Position numbers and translations under genes: made by a program
Notes under the pieces: generated by a model
What the model was told of the DNA's origin: nothing
Databases searched by the model: none
Seen by the model: the letters and a program-made list of their open reading frames with translations, nothing else
Shown here: piece by piece, positions 54,148 to 58,520 of the stretch
How positions within the stretch are numbered: position 1 is the first letter of the stretch
Layout of the letters: each line of letters starts with the position of its first letter
Origin: Blautia sp.
GTDB taxonomy: Bacteria > Bacillota > Clostridia > Lachnospirales > Lachnospiraceae
NCBI GenBank assembly: GCA_029257805.1
Contig: JARIAR010000012.1
Coordinates: 1 to 58,520, forward strand
Reading direction: 5' to 3'
Length of the DNA: 58,520 bases

Positions 54148-54930
54148 ATGAAAAACATGAAAAAATTTACAGCACTTGCCCTTGGAGTGGCAATGACAGT
54201 GGCAATGGCAACAGGAGTTCAGGCAGAGATTAAATCAAAAGATGACCTTGCTGGAAAAAAGATCGGTGTTCAGCTTGGAACAACAGGAGATCTGGAAGCA
54301 TCTGAGTACGAGATGGATGGCGCAGTAGTGGAGCGTTACAGCAAAGGATCTGAAGCAATCCAGGCATTGAAAGCAGGACAGATTGATTGTGTGATCATTG
54401 ATTCTCAGCCGGCACAGAAATTTGTAGAAAATAATGACGATCTTAAAATTCTTGATGAGCCGTTTGTAGAAGAAGAATATGCAATTTGCCTGAAAAAAGG
54501 AAATAAAGAGCTTCTTAAAGAAATGAATGAAGCATTAAAAGAATTAAAAGAAGATGGAACCGTAGACAGTATTATGGATAATTATATTGGAGACAATATT
54601 GGCAAAACACCTTATGAATCTCCAAAAGATGCGGATCATTCCAAAGGAAAACTGATCATGGCTACAAATGCAGAGTTTGAACCATACGAGTATCACGAAG
54701 GTGATGAAGTTGTTGGAATTGACGCAGATATTGCGTTAGCAATCTGTGATAAGCTGGGATATGAATTGGAAATTGATGATATGGAATTTGATGCGATTAT
54801 TGCAGCGGTAAATTCCGGAAAAGCAGATTTTGGTCTTGCTGGTATGACAATTACAGAAGATCGTCAGGCAAGTGTAGATTTCACAGACACATACGCAAAT
54901 GCCAGCCAGGTTATTATCGTAATGAAATAA
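54148..54930 (+). CDS. Amino-acid ABC transporter substrate-binding protein, circularly permuted
   Basis: 260 residues with a strong TCAAGGAGGACGG site. After an AXA-type signal peptide (core ALALGVAMTVAMATGVQA, no lipobox Cys) the mature part begins with what is normally the second half of an SBP_bac_3 protein: IKSKDDLAGKKIGVQLGTTG, GSEAIQALKAGQIDCVIID, EEEYAICLKKGNKELL and ALKELKEDGTVDSIM. A linker (about residues 151-167) follows. Only then comes the normal first half: LIMATNAEFEPYEYHEGDEV, AAVNSGKADFGLAGMTITEDR and VDFTDTYANASQVIIVMK, where the protein stops. All elements of a full-length protein are present in swapped order. The permease and ATPase genes follow, so it is expected to feed polar amino acids to them. 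Confidence 0.92.
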   Translation: MKNMKKFTALALGVAMTVAMATGVQAEIKSKDDLAGKKIGVQLGTTGDLEASEYEMDGAVVERYSKGSEAIQALKAGQIDCVIIDSQPAQKFVENNDDLKILDEPFVEEEYAICLKKGNKELLKEMNEALKELKEDGTVDSIMDNYIGDNIGKTPYESPKDADHSKGKLIMATNAEFEPYEYHEGDEVVGIDADIALAICDKLGYELEIDDMEFDAIIAAVNSGKADFGLAGMTITEDRQASVDFTDTYANASQVIIVMK

Positions 54931-54950
54931 TTTGGAAGAAACAAGTACAC

Positions 54951-54977
54951 AGAGCTGTTGATAAAGGCAACAGCTCT
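54951..54977 (+). terminator. Intercistronic hairpin between binding-protein and permease genes
   Basis: Perfect 10-bp stem AGAGCTGTTG/CAACAGCTCT with a 7-base loop followed by ATTTTAAA. The weak T-run suggests partial termination or 3'-end protection, which would give more binding protein than permease. Confidence 0.6.
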
Positions 54978-55000
54978 ATTTTAAAGGTGAGGAAGATTTC

Positions 55001-55705
55001 ATGAACCATATGTTTTTAGCAGATATTAAACAGGATATATACCTGAATTTTATTAAAGATGACCGTTACATGTGGCTTCTGAACGGTTTAAAGACAACAT
55101 TGATCATTACAGCATTTGCTGTTGTGATTGGAATTATTATTGGATTCCTTGTTGCAATTGTCCGTTCCGCCCATGATAAAACCGGTTCTTTTAAAATTTT
55201 AAATGCCATTTGCCGTGTTTATCTTACGGTAATCCGCGGTACTCCCGCAATGATTCAGCTTTTGATCATGAACTTTGTTATTTTTGGTTCTGTAAGTATG
55301 AATAAAATTATTGTAGGCGGGCTTGCGTTTGGTATTAACTCCGGCGCCTACGTTGCAGAAATCGTTCGTTCCGGTATTATGTCCATTGACCAGGGACAAA
55401 CAGAGGCCGGAAGAAGTCTTGGATTCAGTTATGCACAGACTATGCGTCTTATTGTGGTACCGCAGGCATTTAAAGCAGTGCTGCCTGCACTTGTAAATGA
55501 ATTTATTGTACTGATTAAAGAAACATCTATTATTGGATATATTGGAATGATGGATTTAACAAAAGGTGCAATGCTGATTCAGAGCCGTACCTATAATGCG
55601 TTTTGGCCATTGCTTGCAGCTGCAGCAATCTATCTTGTACTTGTCATGGTTCTGACATTTGGTATGAATAAGCTGGAAAGGAGACTGAGAACAAATGAGC
55701 GTTGA
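55001..55705 (+). CDS. Polar amino-acid ABC transporter permease
   Basis: 234 residues of the HisM/GlnP type. It has an N-terminal helix after [15 protein letters not shown], the [13 protein letters not shown] segment, and the EAA loop [22 protein letters not shown] followed by [18 protein letters not shown] single permease gene suggests a homodimeric pore. An AAAGGTGAGGAAG site precedes the ATG. It overlaps the ATPase gene by 11 bases. Confidence 0.94.
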   Translation: MNHMFLADIKQDIYLNFIKDDRYMWLLNGLKTTLIITAFAVVIGIIIGFLVAIVRSAHDKTGSFKILNAICRVYLTVIRGTPAMIQLLIMNFVIFGSVSMNKIIVGGLAFGINSGAYVAEIVRSGIMSIDQGQTEAGRSLGFSYAQTMRLIVVPQAFKAVLPALVNEFIVLIKETSIIGYIGMMDLTKGAMLIQSRTYNAFWPLLAAAAIYLVLVMVLTFGMNKLERRLRTNER

Positions 55706-56441
55706 GAAAAATCAGGTATTAATTGAAGTAAAAGAACTGAAAAAAGCATTTGGAACCAACCAGGTTCTTGATGGAATTACGACAGATATTCATCAGGGCG
55801 AAGTGGTTGCGATTATCGGTCCCTCCGGTTCAGGTAAGTCTACGTTTCTTCGTTCTTTAAATTTGCTTGAAAAGCCTACAGGCGGACAGATTCTTTTTGA
55901 AGGGGCGGATATTACGGATCCAAAGGTAGACATCGACCGCCATCGTCAGAAGATTGGAATGGTTTTTCAGCAGTTTAATCTTTTTCCTCATAAAACAGTA
56001 AAAGAAAATATTATGCTGGCTCCTGTAACCTTGAAACTTATGACAAAAGAAGAGGCATCCCAGAAGGCAGATGAACTTCTTAGTCGTGTAGGACTTCCGG
56101 ACAAAGCAGATGCTTATCCCAATATGCTTTCCGGTGGACAGAAGCAGCGTATCGCCATTGCAAGGGCTTTGGCAATGAATCCTGACGTAATGTTATTTGA
56201 TGAACCTACATCCGCTCTTGATCCGGAAATGGTAGGGGAAGTTCTGGAATTAATGAAAGAACTGGCGCAATCCGGTATGACTATGGTTGTGGTAACTCAT
56301 GAAATGGGATTTGCAAGAGAAGTTGCAACAAGAGTTGTATTTATAGATGATGGAAAAATTCAGGAGGAGAATACTCCAAAAGAATTTTTTGAGAATCCTC
56401 AGAATCCGCGGTTAAAAGAATTTTTATCCAAAGTGTTATAA
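55695..56441 (+). CDS. Polar amino-acid ABC transporter ATPase
   Basis: 248 residues. Walker [20 protein letters not shown]-loop [16 protein letters not shown], signature [18 protein letters not shown], Walker [21 protein letters not shown] and H-loop [11 protein letters not shown] are all of the GlnQ/HisP subgroup. It drives uptake with the upstream permease and binding protein. It is the last gene of the operon. Confidence 0.95.
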   Translation: MSVEKNQVLIEVKELKKAFGTNQVLDGITTDIHQGEVVAIIGPSGSGKSTFLRSLNLLEKPTGGQILFEGADITDPKVDIDRHRQKIGMVFQQFNLFPHKTVKENIMLAPVTLKLMTKEEASQKADELLSRVGLPDKADAYPNMLSGGQKQRIAIARALAMNPDVMLFDEPTSALDPEMVGEVLELMKELAQSGMTMVVVTHEMGFAREVATRVVFIDDGKIQEENTPKEFFENPQNPRLKEFLSKVL

Positions 56442-56446
56442 GAATG

Positions 56447-56486
56447 AAAACCTCCGGCAATTGAAAAATCAGTTGCCGGAGGTTTT
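56447..56486. terminator. Rho-independent terminator, bidirectional
   Basis: Perfect 14-bp stem AAAACCTCCGGCAA/TTGCCGGAGGTTTT (56447-56460 with 56473-56486) with T-runs on both strands. It abuts the stop codon of the convergent CBS gene. Confidence 0.92.
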
Positions 56487-56912
56487 TTATTTATCTGACG
56501 GGTTTTGTACTTTTTGAAGTTCCCCGTAGCAATACTTCATAATTGCTTTTCTTGTAATGATTCCAATAAAAGACCCTTGATCATCTACAACGGGAACGTA
56601 GTTTTGATTAATGGCACGATCTAAAAGATCTTCCATTTTAGAATTCGCATGAACCGGTTTATAGGTTGCCCTTCTTGGAATTGCCATAATGGAAATTTCT
56701 TCCGTATCTTTCATATCTGTGATATTCAGGTGTTTCATACCCCAGAGAAGATCTCCTTCTGAAATGGTTCCCATGTATTTTCCGTCAAGAGTGAGAAGCG
56801 GAATACAGGAGAATTTTCGATGCTCCATTTTTTCAAGAGTCTGTCGAAGTGTTTCATCCTCAAATATGTATGCAACTTCACTTTTGGGAATCAAAAAAAA
56901 TAAAATATTCAC
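56487..56912 (-). CDS. CBS-domain protein
   Basis: GTG start at 56912 after a GAGGTATTATC site. 141 residues consisting almost only of a CBS pair: EVAYIFEDETLRQTLEKMEHRKFSCIPLL with GKYMGTISEGDLLWG, and then MEDLLDRAINQNYVPVVDDQG with FIGIITRKAIMKY. Such stand-alone pairs bind adenine nucleotides or SAM and act as sensors. No effector domain or obvious partner gene is present. Confidence 0.88.
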   Translation of the reverse strand: MNILFFLIPKSEVAYIFEDETLRQTLEKMEHRKFSCIPLLTLDGKYMGTISEGDLLWGMKHLNITDMKDTEEISIMAIPRRATYKPVHANSKMEDLLDRAINQNYVPVVDDQGSFIGIITRKAIMKYCYGELQKVQNPSDK

Positions 56913-57052
56913 GATAATACCTCATTATTATTTATAAATCTTGAGTGCCACTGTTTAAAAGAACCAATAATTTGCACTATAATCATGATAGTATCTACAG
57001 GTGTTTCTGTCAATAAGATGAATTATTAAATTTTTCGAAAGTTCTTTTTTCT

Positions 57053-58507
57053 TTATAAAACAGGAGACTGTTGTTGTAACTCTTCGATAATGGCTTTAAT
57101 AAAATCTCCGGTTTCCTCAGGTGTATAAAAGCAGGCATCTTCAAGCGACTGGAGATAATCCAGAAAAACAGAGAGAAGTCCTGTTTCGTTAAACATCAGG
57201 TAAGTAGCCTGATTGTCTATGTTATCAAAAGAAAAATATCCCATATTATTGTTTATACAAAGATGGAGATTTATAGGAAGCTGGTTTAAAGGAGCTTTTA
57301 TCATACGGTAAAGTCCCTGGTAGCAGTATGGTAACAGGGATTCCAGCATCTGCACTTGTTCCTGGGGAAGGAATGGCCGGTAAAAATCTTCTGGTATTTC
57401 CTTAAGTCGCCGTGTTTGAATAAATCTGCGGATTCCACTTTCTGTAAAATAAACATGCATACCAGGAAGGTTTTTTGTATTTGCACTGAAAAAATCACTA
57501 AGAAGTGCAAGCATATGATTTCTGTCCGGTAAATTTTCTAAAAGGGCAGATTTCAAAATCTCTTTTGAGATAAAAGGTGTCATACATGGTTCTGGCTGAA
57601 GCAAATAAGTTTCTGCAGTGTTTAAGGCTAGATTCTGAATCATATGCACTTTATCCGGAGTAAGGGTGAACACCTGAAAAAATGGTGTACACTTTTCCTG
57701 AAAAGAGTGAAAAAGATTCCAAAACTGTGATACAACGGTAGGATCTGTATAGAAAATTCCGTATTGGTAGTCAGAGGAAAAAGAAACTGCATATTGCGAA
57801 GTTAATACAAAGTAAGGTAATACATTTAGGTTAAAAAAATGTGAGTGTATATTGTCGTAGAAATAAAATATTTTGGAATTTGTGTTGCGAAGATAAAGAG
57901 GAAAAATATTTTGGAAATAATTTAAGTTGTACGATTCATGTTCCGGAGTCAGTGAGGTATCGTTATTAAGGCAAAAAATCTGTTGGATTTCCAGCGAATG
58001 ACCGAGATTTAAATTGGAAAGCAGACTAAAGAGATATTCGCAGTCCGGTTGTAAAAACAGAGCAATTTTCCCCTTTTTTATTTGAGATTCTTTTAATAGG
58101 ATACTGCGAAGAACGTAGTTTAGTTCTACGTGGGTCTGGATGGCTGCACAGGCAGGGATGTTTTCGGGAATCTGAAAAGAAGAAAAGTCAGGAATGCTGA
58201 CAGGTGAAGAGATAGTAAAATTGTCTGGAAAATTCATAAGAAAATCCTGGGCATTTTTTCTTCTATAGTAATTTTCGGCACCTATTTTAGTGATTTGATA
58301 CGCTTCTTCAAAACATGCATATTCAAGAGGTGTCAGATGCATAAAATCTCCTATTTTTTCTACTATATCTTTTGAAGGAGGATTGCGTTTTCCGTTTATG
58401 ATTTTGTACATTGTAGAACGGTCAATGTTACAATATTTAATAAGAGAATAAACTTTAATATTTTTTTCGTGAATAAATTGGCGTAGTATATTTGAAAATT
58501 CAGACAT
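57053..58507 (-). CDS. Large XRE-type helix-turn-helix protein
   Basis: 484 residues. Residues about 1-65 are a Cro/XRE HTH (SLIKYCNIDRSTMYKIINGKRNPP). The remaining 420 residues have no motif that I recognise; they are rich in aromatic residues, have no membrane helix and look like a large sensory domain. Such long XRE proteins are common in Lachnospiraceae with unknown roles. AAGGTAACG precedes the ATG. It is 140 bases from the CBS gene on the same strand; the gap shows no clear promoter or terminator. Confidence 0.78.
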   Translation of the reverse strand: MSEFSNILRQFIHEKNIKVYSLIKYCNIDRSTMYKIINGKRNPPSKDIVEKIGDFMHLTPLEYACFEEAYQITKIGAENYYRRKNAQDFLMNFPDNFTISSPVSIPDFSSFQIPENIPACAAIQTHVELNYVLRSILLKESQIKKGKIALFLQPDCEYLFSLLSNLNLGHSLEIQQIFCLNNDTSLTPEHESYNLNYFQNIFPLYLRNTNSKIFYFYDNIHSHFFNLNVLPYFVLTSQYAVSFSSDYQYGIFYTDPTVVSQFWNLFHSFQEKCTPFFQVFTLTPDKVHMIQNLALNTAETYLLQPEPCMTPFISKEILKSALLENLPDRNHMLALLSDFFSANTKNLPGMHVYFTESGIRRFIQTRRLKEIPEDFYRPFLPQEQVQMLESLLPYCYQGLYRMIKAPLNQLPINLHLCINNNMGYFSFDNIDNQATYLMFNETGLLSVFLDYLQSLEDACFYTPEETGDFIKAIIEELQQQSPVL

Positions 58508-58520
58508 GATACGTTACCTT

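Noticed and set aside
54148-54930. Truncated or chimeric binding protein as an explanation for the odd order.
   Set aside because: All segments of one normal-length receptor are present once, the frame is open, and the signal peptide, linker and operon context are coherent; a simple truncation or a fusion of two receptors would duplicate or lose segments.

Overview
The window is a stretch of a low-GC, AT-skewed chromosome from a Gram-positive anaerobe. The gene content points to Lachnospiraceae (Clostridia cluster XIVa, gut commensals such as Blautia, Mediterraneibacter or Ruminococcus gnavus relatives): a FabK-type fatty-acid operon with an AccD-AccA fusion and a FabT-like MarR regulator, the HydF maturase of [FeFe] hydrogenase, a GH112 beta-1,3-galactosyl-HexNAc phosphorylase, a secreted GH2 beta-galactosidase with a LamG insert, and strong AGGAGG-type ribosome sites. 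The family assignment is an inference from gene content; no rRNA, tRNA, insertion sequence, phage gene or CRISPR array was seen.

Layout. 1-1174: end of a sugar-kinase (ROK) gene and a decayed RpiR regulator, probably the tail of an amino-sugar or sialic-acid cluster. 1307-2836: an AraC-type regulator with a degenerate receiver domain. 2882-6112: carB without carA. 6361-8171: MarR-MATE efflux pair. 8285-12592: a polyamine ABC transporter of three genes (PotA with a large insertion in its TOBE domain, PotB, and a PotC-PotD fusion). 12649-13911: uracil permease. 14151-24013: GH112 phosphorylase, two small membrane proteins, an alpha/beta hydrolase with an acyltransferase-like membrane protein, and the large secreted beta-galactosidase.

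24103-33792: the complete type II fatty-acid synthesis operon fabH-acpP-fabK-fabD-fabG-fabF-accB-fabZ-accC-accDA, followed by fabT under its own likely promoter. A TTTGA-N3-TCAAA palindrome overlaps the -10 box of the fabH promoter and is the likely FabT operator, so the window appears to contain both regulator and target. The biotin ligase BirA, which would charge AccB, lies at 44148-45122.

33799-45122: orphan HicB, two convergent base-excision glycosylases (OGG-like and endonuclease III) sharing a terminator, a second MATE pump, then a long co-directional run: GNAT acetyltransferase, metallo-beta-lactamase-fold protein with a cysteine-rich tail, cysteine hydrolase, endonuclease Q-like protein, YfcE-like phosphodiesterase, a membrane-anchored protein and LrgA/LrgB. 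A promoter crowded with AACATGTT repeats then drives a small membrane protein and a WYL regulator, with birA next.

45179-58507: an ECF sigma/anti-sigma/membrane-protein operon, an AlaX-type tRNA-editing protein with two amidohydrolases, a DUF3786-type protein, the AzlCD amino-acid exporter, hydF-dapF on the minus strand, a polar amino-acid ABC transporter, a CBS-domain protein and a large XRE-family regulator. The most unusual item is the substrate-binding protein at 54148-54930: its two lobes appear in swapped order, as in a circular permutation of the SBP_bac_3 fold. Second is the roughly 180-residue repeat-containing insertion inside the PotA TOBE domain. All functions are read from sequence motifs by eye; no database search was run.
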